NCBI GenBank assembly: GCA_001600875.1
Contig: BCLD01000017.1
Location: 652,527-716,526 of the forward strand
Direction of reading: 5' to 3'
Length of the DNA: 64,000 bases
DNA from: Solicoccozyma terricola
Lineage: Eukaryota; Basidiomycota; Tremellomycetes; Filobasidiales; Piskurozymaceae
The notes under the pieces were generated by a model. The model did no database searches, had not been told where the DNA came from, and saw nothing but the letters and a program-made list of their open reading frames with translations. The translations under genes were made by a program, and so were the position numbers. Positions 49,011-59,497 of the stretch are shown here, in pieces (the first letter of the stretch is position 1; each line of letters opens with the position of its first letter).

Positions 49011-52000
49011 ATGGACGACGGTATAGAACTCAACTTCGCAGCACCGTCAGCAGGTGGATATGCAGGTGCAAAGAAGAAGGGCGGGAGGTGGACTGATCGG
49101 TGAGTGGGGGCGCCTGCTTCGCGATGTCCAGCATGAACACCAGAGTTTAATCATGCGAATCTGTCCCTTTTCACAGCGTCAAAGAGAAGCGGAATGCGAA
49201 ACGACAGCCCAAGCCGGATGCAACGTCAGCGTCAGCTACAGAGACCACTGCTCCATCTCAAACGAATGGAGCTGGTCCGAGCAAGTCAATCGCTCCTGTC
49301 GCAGCTGGGAATCCATCTTCGTCTTCTCGAGCCACTGAAAAACGAGCGCAGTCCTCTGCAACTCACGTCGATCCGACGTCTCATATCAACACATCCTCTT
49401 CAGGTCATACCTCTCATCCTAATCCTCCTACTTCCCGACCCAAACCATACACTCCCAATCACCACCACTCCGGCACACCACATCAATTCGTCTCCTCCCT
49501 CTTCTCATCGAATCCTCATCCACTTGCCCATCTCTCAGATGACGTTCAAGATATTGCAGACTCACCGATCGGTCAACCGTCTAATGCTCCCCTGGACACT
49601 TCATCATTCGAAGGATTGGGTCTCGATCCTCTCATTGCAAGACATCTAAAGAACAAAATGTCAATTGCTCGACCGACTTCCATCCAAAGAGCGTCTCTAG
49701 GTCAATTACTGGATCCAACGCCGTTAACATCTTCCTCCCCCGCGTTCTCAATATCATCAATCAAAGATGCATTCATACAATCGCAAACTGGATCAGGTAA
49801 AACACTCGCTTACTTGTTACCTATCATTCAATCACTTTTACCGATCGCAACCAAGATTCAAGAATCAGGAGGAGGATACATGGATAGATCTGTTGGAACT
49901 TTAGCTATTGTTCTTGTACCCACTCGAGAATTAGCAAGACAAATCAGTGAAGTAGTTGATAAACTGCTTGCGCTAAACTTGGCACAACAGCAGGAAGGGG
50001 AAGAAGGTGACGAACGACCGAAACAAACTTACAGGAGATGGTTGGTTTCTGGATTATTAACAGGTGGTCAGACAATGACACATGAGAAATCTAGGTTACG
50101 TAAAGGGTGTCCTATCTTGATCGCTACTCCTGGTCGATTACTCGATCACCTACAGAATACTCAATCGTTTAGAGTTGAAAAGTTGATGTGGTTGGTGTTG
50201 GATGAAGCGGATAGGTTGATGGAGAGCGGGTTTGGAGAAGTTTTGAGTGGGATCGTCAAGGCGCTTGAAGGAAGGAGGAGAATGGGGATTGAGGCGGCGT
50301 TGGATACGAAGAGAGGTGGAAGGGTCAAGAAACCGCCAGTTACATCTGGAGGGTATGGAAACGCATGGGACGGGGATGAGGATAATGATGAGGATGGAGG
50401 AGACGATTATGAGACTATGGGTCCGGTTAAGAATGGGCACGAGGTGAAGGATTCTCAAACAAACGGCAGCGGCGGCGACGACAACGACGACACAATCGAT
50501 CCGTCATGGCCATTCTGGTCGGTCGGAAGACGTACCATCTTGTGTTCCGCCACTGTCTCGCAGGACGTCAAAGATCTCGCTGGAGTTGCACTCAAGGACC
50601 CGGTATGGTTCCGAGGTGGAGATGATGCGGATGAGGAAGCTCCGAATGGGGATGAGCTGTTGAGTGTCACACCCAACGATGACAAGGCGGTCGTCGAAAA
50701 GGAGTACACTTTCACTCCACCTTCTCAATTGTCACAAAAGTATGCAGTGGTACCTCTCAAATTGCGACTCGTCACTCTCGTTGCTCTACTGCGGTCTCTA
50801 ATCAACAAGGATAAAAAAGCAAAGCTGGCTGCGTCGATGACGCCGGACGTTCAAGTCCAAGGAATGAAGGTAATCGTTTTCCTGAGTTGTACGGACTCGG
50901 TGGACTTTCATTGGAAGATGTTTGGAGGAATCAGGATGGCTGCTGGGCCTCCGAAAGATGGGGAAGGAGAGGTAAAGCCTGATAAGGAGGGTGACGAGCC
51001 GATTTCTTTCGTATCGCCACTTCTACCAAGCACCTCGATTTACCATCTCCACGGTTCCCTACCCCTCTCCGTTCGACAGCGGTCACTCAAGGCATTCGGC
51101 GCGGCATCAACGAACCCTTCAATTCTCCTCTGTACATCAGTCGCCTCGCGTGGTCTTGATCTGCCCCTCGTTCGTGCCGTTATCCAATACGACCTCCCTA
51201 CCGAACAAGGTGTCAATGAATACGTCCATCGAGTCGGTCGAACGGCTCGTGTCGGTAAAGGCGGAGAATCGTGGGCTTTCGTTAGTGCTGGCACGGAGGA
51301 AGGATGGGTACCTTGGGTGGAGAATGGGATGAATGAGAAGAGTGAGGAGGGCAAGGCGAGATTACATCCCGTGCCGGTGGAGCAGGTGCTGAGGGGTGGA
51401 TTTGGCGGAAGGGGAGTCGAGTATGAGGCGAGGGCGACGCAGGTGCAATTGGCTTTCGAGCGTTGGGTACTAGAGGCCGATGAAGTGAGTGCGGAAAAGC
51501 CTTGGCGCCGCCTACCGTGAACTTGACGTTTCTATGCCCCTCCCGCAACAGAACACATCACATGCAAGAACTGCTTTCCAGTCATATGTCCGTGCATATT
51601 CGACGCATCCTCACGAAGAGAAGAAATTCTTCAGCGTCAAGACACTCCATCTCGGTCATCTTGCCAAGTGTTTTGGTCTGCGAGAGGCACCAGGACGAAT
51701 TGGCGCAACTGCAGGTGCTACATCTGAAGCCAACAAACAAGTCGCCGCTTCCAAGAAGCGGAAGCGTCTCGAGGTTGGTGAGGAAGAAGAGGGTGATGAC
51801 GACGCTCCGCCTGAGCACCTCAAGGGCGAGAAGACTGCTCGAAACAGCGTGGAGATGCGCATGTACGAGGCTGTGAGGAAACAGGGCCGATTGACCAAGG
51901 TCGGCGGAATGATGGGAGAGTTTGCTGGAAGGGACAAGACGCAGAAGACGGGGTTCGGGGTGGATCCGAGCAGGATGTCTGGTGGAGGTGGAGACTACCA

Positions 52001-52070
52001 GGTGGTGGGTGGTGGAGACCTGGAGAAGCTCGTGGGTGGCCAGGGGAGTGGCCAGGTGAGGAGGCGGTAA
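49011..52070 (+). CDS. DBP7: DEAD-box RNA helicase Dbp7/DDX31 (60S ribosome biogenesis)
   Basis: Exons 49011-49099, 49177-51484 and 51552-52070 give 971 residues. The N-terminal 160 residues are basic, then Ser/Pro-rich. Helicase motifs occur in order: [11 protein letters not shown] (Q-like), SQTGSGKT (I), PTRELARQ (Ia), [13 protein letters not shown] (Ib), DEAD (II), SAT (III), [14 protein letters not shown] (V) and [10 protein letters not shown] (VI). The [16 protein letters not shown] context and long insertions mark the Dbp7 branch. An acidic Gly/Asp-rich insert lies between motifs II and III. The tail is Lys-rich ([14 protein letters not shown]) then Gly-rich, suitable for nucleolar localisation. 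Dbp7 remodels early pre-60S particles. Confidence 0.93.
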
Positions 52071-52211
52071 GGGTAGTCAGTCTTTGTAGATAGCAGTTTG
52101 TCCACTTGGCCGAGTGCGGGGCCCCTTTTCGCGGAGAAAAAGTTGTCTCAACTGGCCTCACATCGCACTGTCAACCTCTCTCTGGCCAATCGCTCTATCG
52201 CATCGTCCATC

Positions 52212-53682
52212 ATGAGTAGAGCTCAGCAGCCATTGAGACTGTCAGTCAGCTGCTTCGAGTGCTGGCGAACATCTCGCATCGACAACGTCCATCATTTGTC
52301 GTTGCTTGCGCAGGCACCATCGGCATGGCAATCGCACCGGTGGGGGTCTCGACAACTGAGTAGCAGTGCTGGATTGTTGTCTGGACATAGTCGGGTGAGG
52401 CAGACCATGTAGTGAGTTGGTGCATACGACTGATTGCTCCATCCACCATACTGTTAGTGGTCAAAGATACGACATAAGAAGGGCGCTGCAGATTCTCAAC
52501 GCGGTGTCCTCTTCTCCAAGCTCACCAATGTGAGTTGTCTGTTTGCATGATCCAGTGCTGGAAATGAGTACTATGCCGTCTGACGTATGTGCTTGGACAG
52601 GAAATATACCTCGCACTCCGTCCACCCAACTCTCCAGATCCCACTTCGAATCCAAGACTGAACGTAGCTCTGCAAAAGGCGAAGGAAAATGCACTTCCAA
52701 AGGCCAACGTCGACAATGCGTTCCAGAAGGTTGGTGGTCCGTGATCGCTTCCAGCCGTTCTACCTGCTGAAAAAAGGTGCGGTGCTGTATGAATATTCAG
52801 GCCCTGAATCCAAGTGACGGAGTAGCGTTGCAAAGCGTCACCTATGAAGCTATAGGAGCAGGTGGACAAGTAGCGTTGATCATGTGAGCTTCACCTCGGC
52901 AGTGCAAAAAGATCCAGGGATTCGAGCGCTCATTTTCTCTCCCCTTTCTTTGTTGTTCATCCTATGCAGAGAATGTCTAACAGATAATCAGAACAGATCT
53001 GTCCAACGAGTCAAGGAACAACTCCGGGAGAATGGGTGAGCGATGCGGGGAGGGATCCCTTGATATAACCCCCATATTCACACATCGGAAAACGATCCAT
53101 CTCAGTGCCCGATTCTCACCCGTTGCATTCCAATTCGAACGAAAGGGAATCATTCGAGTATCTCCTGTTGCATCATTCGCCACTGTCGACGATACAGCAA
53201 CACCACCAACCATCGAATCCGGAAATGATGAGGAACAACTATTTGAAACTTTATTCGAACTCGTCGTCGAAGCGGGAGCTGAGGATGTGAGGTTGATAGA
53301 TGCGGAAGAAGAAGGTGGAGAGAGTGATAAACTGGTATTTGAAGTGAGAAACTATGGGGGAGAATTCTCCTATACTCCCACGTAATGTCCTGATTCTACC
53401 CTTATCCCGAAACAGGTCACTACCCCACCATCCCTGCTCTCCCCCATTTCCACCCAACTCTCCTCCACACCCAGCTACTCTGTGCGATCCATCGAACTTG
53501 CGTACATACCTACCCAACCTTTAACCGTACCAGATGAGGTCGATGTTGGATCTACAATAAGCATAAACGAAGGGGATCAGATGATTTCAAGTGAGACGGC
53601 TGATAAGGTGGTTGCGTTGTTGGATGGTTTGGATGGTGTTCCAGAGGTAACGAGGGTTTGGACGAATGTTAAGGGGTTGTAA
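52212..53682 (+). CDS. DPC29: TACO1/YebC-family mitochondrial translation factor
   Basis: Seven exons (52212-52394, 52458-52529, 52601-52729, 52801-52883, 52970-53035, 53106-53343, 53416-53682) give 345 residues with consistent phases. After a mitochondrial-type leader of about 55 residues comes the family signature GHSRWSKIRHKKGAADSQRG then VLFSKLT. Next are NPRLNVALQKAKENALPKAN, TYEAIGAGGQVALIMIECLT then DNQNRSVQRV, and GARFSPVAFQFERKGIIRVS, all YebC/TACO1 blocks. The C-terminal domain ends with VVALLDGLDGVPEVTRVWTN. Bacterial YebC and mitochondrial TACO1/Dpc29 help ribosomes translate difficult sequences, including polyproline. The gene starts 142 bp after DBP7 in the same direction. Confidence 0.92.
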
Positions 53683-53973
53683 GGCAGAGTGTCATTTTCC
53701 CAGGCGGCGGATTTTCAGAGTGAATCAGATGAACCTTTCCGTCTCCCCAGGGGATAACGCCAACAAGACGTCGATAAGGGAATGGGATGGGAGAGGAAAA
53801 AAAAATTCCCAAACGTCTCTTTGACTCCACTTTCTTTTCATCATTATTTTGGTCATATATAACCCTGGAAGAAGAAGCGATGCGCATATACGAACTATAG
53901 GCATGAATCTTTTTTTAGAATTGTTTCAAGAAAGGAGGAAAATCGGACATTTCCTTTTTTGTTTGTCCTCTTT
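53683..53973. other. Convergent 3' region, no gene
   Basis: A/T-rich sequence between the stops of the TACO1-like gene and NDK, with short A and T runs near 53800 and 53910, consistent with 3'-UTRs. Confidence 0.6.
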
Positions 53974-54800
53974 CTACTCCTCGTAAACCCAAGACTCGGC
54001 ACAAGACTTGTATTGTTGAAGACCCTCTGGGAACCAAAGACCGATCTCATGTTGAGCTGACTCAACAGAGTCGGAACCGTGACAAACGTTCTACCAAAGA
54101 AGAAAAAAAAAACCCCCCGCCAATGTCAGAGTCAAGGAATAATACGTGGGTAGAACGTAAGAATGACATACCCTGCCCATGTCAAGTGCGTAATCACCAC
54201 GGATGGTACCCGGAGCGGAAGCGAGGGGGTTGGTAGCACCGAGCATGACACGACCGGTCCTATTCCCGTTCGAAAAAACGAGAGGATATTAGAGAGATGA
54301 TTGCAGGCAGCTTTTCAAAAGAGGATAATAATAAAAACTCACTTGACGGCATCCCTACCCTCCCAAACCATGGCGACGACTGGACCAGAGTTCATGTACT
54401 TGATAAGACCTGGGAAGAATTTCTTGTCCTTGAGGTCGGCGTAGTGCTTCTCGAGGTGTTCTTGTCCTGGAGACAGCATCTTAAGAGCGACGAGCTGATA
54501 GGAAGACGCAGCAGAAAGAAAGGGAGAAAAAGGACCAAAAAAGAGCCAAAAAAAAAAAAAGGAAAAAAAAGTTCGATCAGGGTTCTGCCAATCCCAACAT
54601 TCCCGTCAAATGCCAAAGAACATACCTTGTAACCCCTCTTCTCGAACCTGGAGATGATCTCTCCGGTCAAGCCACGCTGAACGGCGTCAGGCTGTGGATG
54701 TAACCGTACGGGGCGCCGTGGATCAGCGAGGTAAACGTGGGAGGGACAACGAAACGAGATTTCATACCTTCAACATGATGTAGGTCTGTTCGGTGGCCAT
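53974..54800 (-). CDS. Nucleoside diphosphate kinase
   Basis: The ATG at 54800 opens [11 protein letters not shown] (exon 54800-54768). The next exon (54691-54626) gives [20 protein letters not shown] and YK. Then come [40 protein letters not shown] and [11 protein letters not shown], followed by [20 protein letters not shown] and GDYALDMGR. The last exon has the active site [20 protein letters not shown] with the phosphorylated histidine. The end is SWVYEE and TAG at 53974. Size (about 152 residues) matches the family. The enzyme exchanges gamma-phosphates between nucleoside di- and triphosphates through a phospho-histidine. The small first exon followed by an intron is common in tremellomycete genes. 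Its promoter carries two copies of AATGACGTGTCA. Confidence 0.96.
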
Positions 54801-55134
54801 TTTTGATGTATTAATTGATAATAGATGAAGAAGACTGGAAAGGACGAGTGGTTGGTCAGGATGTGGCCCGAGTCAGCTACGAAGTGGAAGCTACCTACGT
54901 GGGTGATGAAGTAGGTTGGGGTTGAATGTTGTAGCATATGGCTCCATCGCTGTCTAACTGGTAAACTAGCCCATCGACTAATTTCTCACGGATGGCGCCT
55001 ATTAACCCTGCACCGCGGTCCATTCATGGTTAATTGAGTTTAATGACGTGTCACCCACCCCACCCCACCCCATTGCAACCACATGCAAATGACGTGTCAA
55101 TGATCCCACACCCCAGGGAGGGACACATTCCCAT
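54801..55134 (-). promoter_or_regulatory. NDK promoter region with two AATGACGTGTCA sites
   Basis: Sites lie at 55042-55053 and 55088-55099, separated by a CCCCA repeat. The same element occurs upstream of ELP4. The region also holds the ELP4 3' end. No coding exon was seen. Confidence 0.65.
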
Positions 55135-56969
55135 TCAGAAATCATACAACTCGGGCTTATCATGCTGCACAGTAGCCCATCCAACCTTCTTCCGCGTCAC
55201 CGGTTTCTTCTCTCCATTACCTTCTATTCTAACCACCGACGACTCATCGTTATCACCATTCATCGTCTCTTCGAATCCAACCTTGATCCTCGCTCTTCCT
55301 TCCTCCTCCGTCTTCGTCGTCGTCGTCGTCGTCGTCTGACCTTCAACGCCTTGATTCTCATGTTGATGATCATGCACATGCACCACATTCCCATCTTCAT
55401 GTGTATGAAACGCCTTATTCCCCTTCCCAGGACCAGGTTCCGTTCTTCTTTCTCCAACTCCACCTTCAACTCCTAAATGTAATGTCTCAACCACGAATCG
55501 TTTTCGTTTTAATCGAAAAGATAAATTATTCTGACCAGCGCCATTTTGAAGACCGAGGAGAGTGGAATGTCGATATGAAGGTGGGAGTAGGGTAGATGGG
55601 GATGGGAGGGAGTGGATGTGAAGAATACCATGGGAATGTGGGAAGGAAACGGATAGAGAAGGGTCATCTGTGGGAAGAAAAAAGGTGTTGGGGGGGGGGG
55701 GGGAGAGAAAACCGCGATAACGACTTGTGTTAAATCAATTCTTCACACGGCCTTCTCTTACACATCCACTCACTTCCAAACCCCTGCAATTCAATACAAC
55801 AATCACTACCCCAACCCAAACTCTTCAACCAACCGAATTTAACCTCTTCCTCCGCTTTCCCTTTCCCCTTCCGTGCATAACCAACAGGAGGGGAAATGGA
55901 TAGAGATGGGGGGTAAGTGGTTAAAGAAGAAGCTAGAGAATCTCGGATGATTGATCTGAGAGAATGATTGAATCGAAGGATGTGCTGGGGGTCGGTGGTT
56001 GGGGGGAGAGAGGTTGGAATTGGATATTCCCCCCGATCAGTGGGAAAGAATAAAAAGACGCTCCCGTATAAAAGAAACCCCCCAAACTCACCTCGGAATC
56101 CAAGTCATCACCCCAAGCCAAACTTCCTAGATCATGTATCAAAACTCTAACAACTCTCACAGGCTCTTTCTCGTTCTCTTCTCGATATAACACTTTCCGC
56201 TGTATTAATATCCGCTGCAGTGTTTCAAGTAATTCAGCAAGAGGAGCGAATCGTGAGAATGAGGTGGTGGTGGTGTTGGTGGAGGAGGAGGTAGTGGTGG
56301 TTGAAGGATCGCAGATGGTCAAGTAGTTGAGCTGATTCGAACTCTCGGCGTTGGAAATGATAGATGAAGGGAGTGTAGTAGTGAGGTTGAGAGCGTGGGA
56401 AAAATTGGTGGTCCCTGGTGATAGTATAATGATTGGACGTCAGTGTGATGACATAGGACCCCCCCCCCCCCCGCGGCCAACCACTCACCCCCACCACCCC
56501 CCACCGACCCTTGAACACTCGTTTGAAACTTCTTCATCTTTGCATACCTCCAAGCTATCCTAGTTCTATTCCCATCATCCGGTTCCAACCCCTCGGCATC
56601 ACTATCCTCCAATTCGTCCATCTGCGTCGTTTGAGCCGTCATGATCGATTCATCCACCCACATACAACCTTTAACTAAATCCCTTAATTCCTGATCTTCA
56701 TCTTTTCCACCACCTATTATAATCAAATCATGACCTGATGCAAGACCTTGAGCGATAAAATACCTTTCCAGAAGCTTGGACCAAGCAGAGTGTTCATCTG
56801 GAGCTAGAACGCTAAGATTCGATCCGAGTGCAAGACCACCACCGAGTACATCATCCAGTGATGGTATCCCGGTGGAGAGGAGTGGGAGTGAGCTATTGGA
56901 TGGAGATGGGATACAGCCTGGTGGACAGCGGGTGGTGGATGCTGGTGTACGACGCTTGAATGAGGACAT
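55135..56969 (-). CDS. ELP4: Elongator subunit Elp4
   Basis: The ATG is at 56969. Exon 1 carries LLSTGIPSLDDVLGGGLALG, DEHSAWSKLLERYFIAQGLA and SGHDLIII, then RTRIAWRYAKMKKFQTSVQ, the Elp4/PAXNEB hallmarks. A GTGAGT donor after a G-rich stretch joins in phase 1 to TTNFSHALNLTTTLPSSI. Later exons give LNYLTICDPS, RVVRVLIHDLGSLAWGDD and ILRFNHSLRSIIRDSLASSL. The end is PSLSVSFPHSHGILHIHSLP, a QNNLSFRLKRKRFVVETLHL block, and GWATVQHDKPELYDF. Elp4 forms a RecA-like ring with Elp5 and Elp6, supporting Elongator in wobble-uridine tRNA modification. A Gly run is created at the first splice junction. The C-terminal loop is Thr-rich from a GTC repeat. Confidence 0.92.
55689..55703 (+). repeat. Poly-G run in an ELP4 intron
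   Basis: A run of G on the plus strand (C on the coding strand) lies in the ELP4 intron upstream of the penultimate coding exon. Confidence 0.85.
56460..56474 (+). repeat. Poly-C run in the first ELP4 intron
   Basis: A C run on the plus strand (G on the coding strand) lies shortly downstream of the ELP4 intron-1 donor. Confidence 0.85.
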
Positions 56970-57065
56970 GGTGCGGTGGAGTAGATGGCTGTCCGTCCAT
57001 CCATGGTCTGTCTACGTTGAAACCATCCCTGTTGCCCTCTCCCCTCTCCCCTCTGGCTGCGAATG

Positions 57066-57119
57066 AATGACGTGGCAAATGACGTGTCAGGGGGGAGATG
57101 ACGTGGCAGTGACGTGTCC
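57066..57119. promoter_or_regulatory. Four tandem TGACGTG(G/T)CA-type sites upstream of ELP4
   Basis: Sites are AATGACGTGGCA (57066-57077), AATGACGTGTCA (57078-57089), GATGACGTGGCA (57097-57108) and AGTGACGTGTCC (57108-57119). The first two abut and all four fit in 54 bp, about 100-150 bp upstream of the ELP4 ATG. The ACGT core suits bZIP or bHLH proteins. Confidence 0.8.
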
Positions 57120-57142
57120 ATTCCATCCCCACCCAGGGTTAT

Positions 57143-58475
57143 CTACAACTTATACCTCGTTACACTCTTCCCAACCTTGACTTCAATCTCTCCAATTTCC
57201 CAACCCCCATCCTTCATCGCACTTTCCAATTCATCCTTCATCCGCTCGTTTACTTTATTCAAAACATCCACAGTGAATGGATTTCCACATTGTTCTAAAA
57301 GACACCATGCGAATGAGGTGTGAAATTCAGGATTGGAGTGATAGAGAGGAAGATGATGTAGTTTGAGGAATGGAGTTATGATTCGATCCTGGATATTTAC
57401 CAACTGTGTTGTCATTCTCATATTAGCGCCCATTTTTTCTTATCAGCCCTAGGGGGGGGGGGGGGGATATAAACACCCTCCCCCCTCTCCTCTCACCTCG
57501 TCATGCCCAGCTCCAACTCTCAACGCCAAAAACGCCCTCTGAGCTCTTCCTACACCTGTCCTTCCAATCCCAGCTAGAAACCCATCTTCTCCATCATCTA
57601 TTATGCTCATCGATCGTTCTCCTCCATCTCGAACCCGCTTCGTATCGACGTCTTCACTTGAACGAACACTTTTCTTCGTTGTTGATCCATTTTGATAAGA
57701 AACGAGGGTGTTAACCAAACTGATCCGTATTTTACCCCTTCGAGAAGAAGATGAAGATGAAGTGAGAGATCGACGTAGATGATCATGTAACGATGAAATT
57801 TGATTTCTTCGAAGTGGGAGTGGATGAGAGAGTGAGATATGTAAATCTTGTGAAGAGGGAGTAGGTGTGGTGTTTGATGATGAGGTTGAAGGTATGGAGA
57901 GGAGAGAATGGACTTGTGGTTTGTTGTCGGTGGTGGTGGTGGTGGATATGACGACGTTGACTTGTTGAATGACTTGATCTAAAACATCCCGAAGTCGTTT
58001 TGACGGCTTGACTATGAATATAATCCTCACATTTAGTGGATAGTCCGGACGTAGAGAATTGGAACGGAAATGACGATACCCACGGTTCAAATACAGATGA
58101 GCATTCCAATCGCCTTGCACGAACGGACGGGATCGTTGTCGGCCTTGATGGAGGGATGGATCATCGGATGGGTTCAGAACCTAGATGGTTGAAAACACGG
58201 AAGGATGGGTTAGAAAGCTAGAGGTATGGATACAATGTGACGAGTGAAAAGCTCACCTACATTGAATGACTCGGCGAGAGGGGGTAGGGTCCTCTGTCTA
58301 TTCGTGAAACAATGCACGTCAGGATCGTTGACATGGTGGTACGCCCTGCTCTTATTTACCGCTTAGAAGGCCTTTCCTCTTGGTTGTTGCGATGGATCCG
58401 GGTCAAGACTCTATCTCCGGATGCCTGCGACTGTTCGTCCGAGTCTGAGGAGGAGCTGTATCCTAGCAGATCCAT
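57143..58475 (-). CDS. USB1: U6 snRNA phosphodiesterase Usb1/Mpn1
   Basis: Exons 58475-58360, 58297-58261, 58180-57497 and 57403-57143 give 365 residues. The start MDLLGYSSSSDSDEQ and the following LPPLAESFN match the usual Usb1 opening. The two H-x-S/T catalytic motifs of the 2H phosphoesterase fold are visible: LHISLSHPLPLRRNQI (about residue 145) and EFHTSFAWCLLEQC in the last exon. DWNAHLYLNRGYRH is also typical. The last intron (57496-57404) contains a C run on the coding strand; the join GHDE-LVNIQDRI restores the family reading. Usb1 trims and finishes the 3' end of U6 snRNA. Ser-rich loops enlarge it relative to the human protein. Confidence 0.92.
57451..57467 (+). repeat. Poly-G run in the last USB1 intron
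   Basis: A G run (C on the coding strand) lies in the middle of the 93-nt intron. Confidence 0.85.
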
Positions 58476-59497
58476 GGAGTATGTTTCATAGACAACGGGG
58501 AGGGAGTTGGAGGTTAGGGGGTTAGCTTACTTTGCGACTCGCTCACGTGGCACAATTCACCCGAAACTAGGTACATCGTCAACAATCGATGCATCTCAAC
58601 CATAGACTGTACGTGAGTACCTCAGAACAAGGTCTTGTCCATTCATATCGGTTATTAGTTGATTGATGATCTTTGCAGCGTGATCGATAACCTTATTCCT
58701 TCATCTGTACCTCGGATAGATTCTCTGGCATTTGCAAATAGTATGGTGACTACTTGACAGGTGGTTTCATTCATTCATTCTCCGCCCTAAACCGACATCT
58801 GACTGGAGTTTCACTACAGTGCTTCGGCCGTTCGATTGGGCCTTACATCTCAAAGTTGGTCCATCATTCCTTGCCGCGTGCCATAACCTAAACGTAACCC
58901 GTTCAATCTTCAGCAGTATGTTTTAGCTACAGTAGAGATGGCGACGATGTCAGCTTTCGGCGGCAGGCGGTTTGGATCGGCATGTTCCTCGTTGGGAGCA
59001 TATCTGGTGTTCTCGCTTCGAGAGGCTTCCCATTTGTGGACACCGACGATCTCTCCAAGGGCGACATACCAGCGGACGAGCGCGGGCCCCTCCTCAGAAA
59101 TGTTGATCAAGACGATCTGGCTGCGTATACCGAGCCAGTTGCGTGATTTGCATAGATGTCGTCTGAACTTGTGATCGTCTCGGTATTACTGTGCAATATG
59201 TATAGCGTCGGAACTTGCAGTCTCCTTGTTGGGGTTGCAACGAAATCAGCACCCAGGGATGAAGGTATAAAGAGCCCTCACAGGCGCAGAGAGTTATGGT
59301 GCCCATAGCGCTCACCAGTGCGCATTGATGTTGCATTTATGACTACATTGTGCGGATTGTATCTACAGATGTCGTTATCAACGCCTTCGCGGCCGGTCCG
59401 CCATATCCTGCCGGATCCCATCTGCTTGAGGCGGTCGTTGAATCTTGCTTTCTGTCCGTGCATGATTGCGATGACGCTTGTATGCATCACACGTCGC
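58476..59497. other. Spacer between USB1 and SPP1 with a possible small gene
   Basis: The USB1-proximal part contains TCACGTGGCA at 58543-58552, a likely USB1 promoter element. Further on, minus-strand frames at about 59487-58910 look mildly coding. One joins 59487-59319 (starting MHTSVIAIMHGQKARFND) to a second exon ending at about 59094. Another frame at 59105-58910 reads INISEEGPALVRWYVALGEI. They do not join into one clear protein. This may be a decayed gene or noncoding sequence. Confidence 0.3.

Noticed and set aside
57404..57433. ATG at 57433 as the start of a separate small protein
   Set aside because: The sequence is the end of the USB1 intron; the acceptor at 57404 gives the conserved USB1 last exon with the second H-x-S/T motif.
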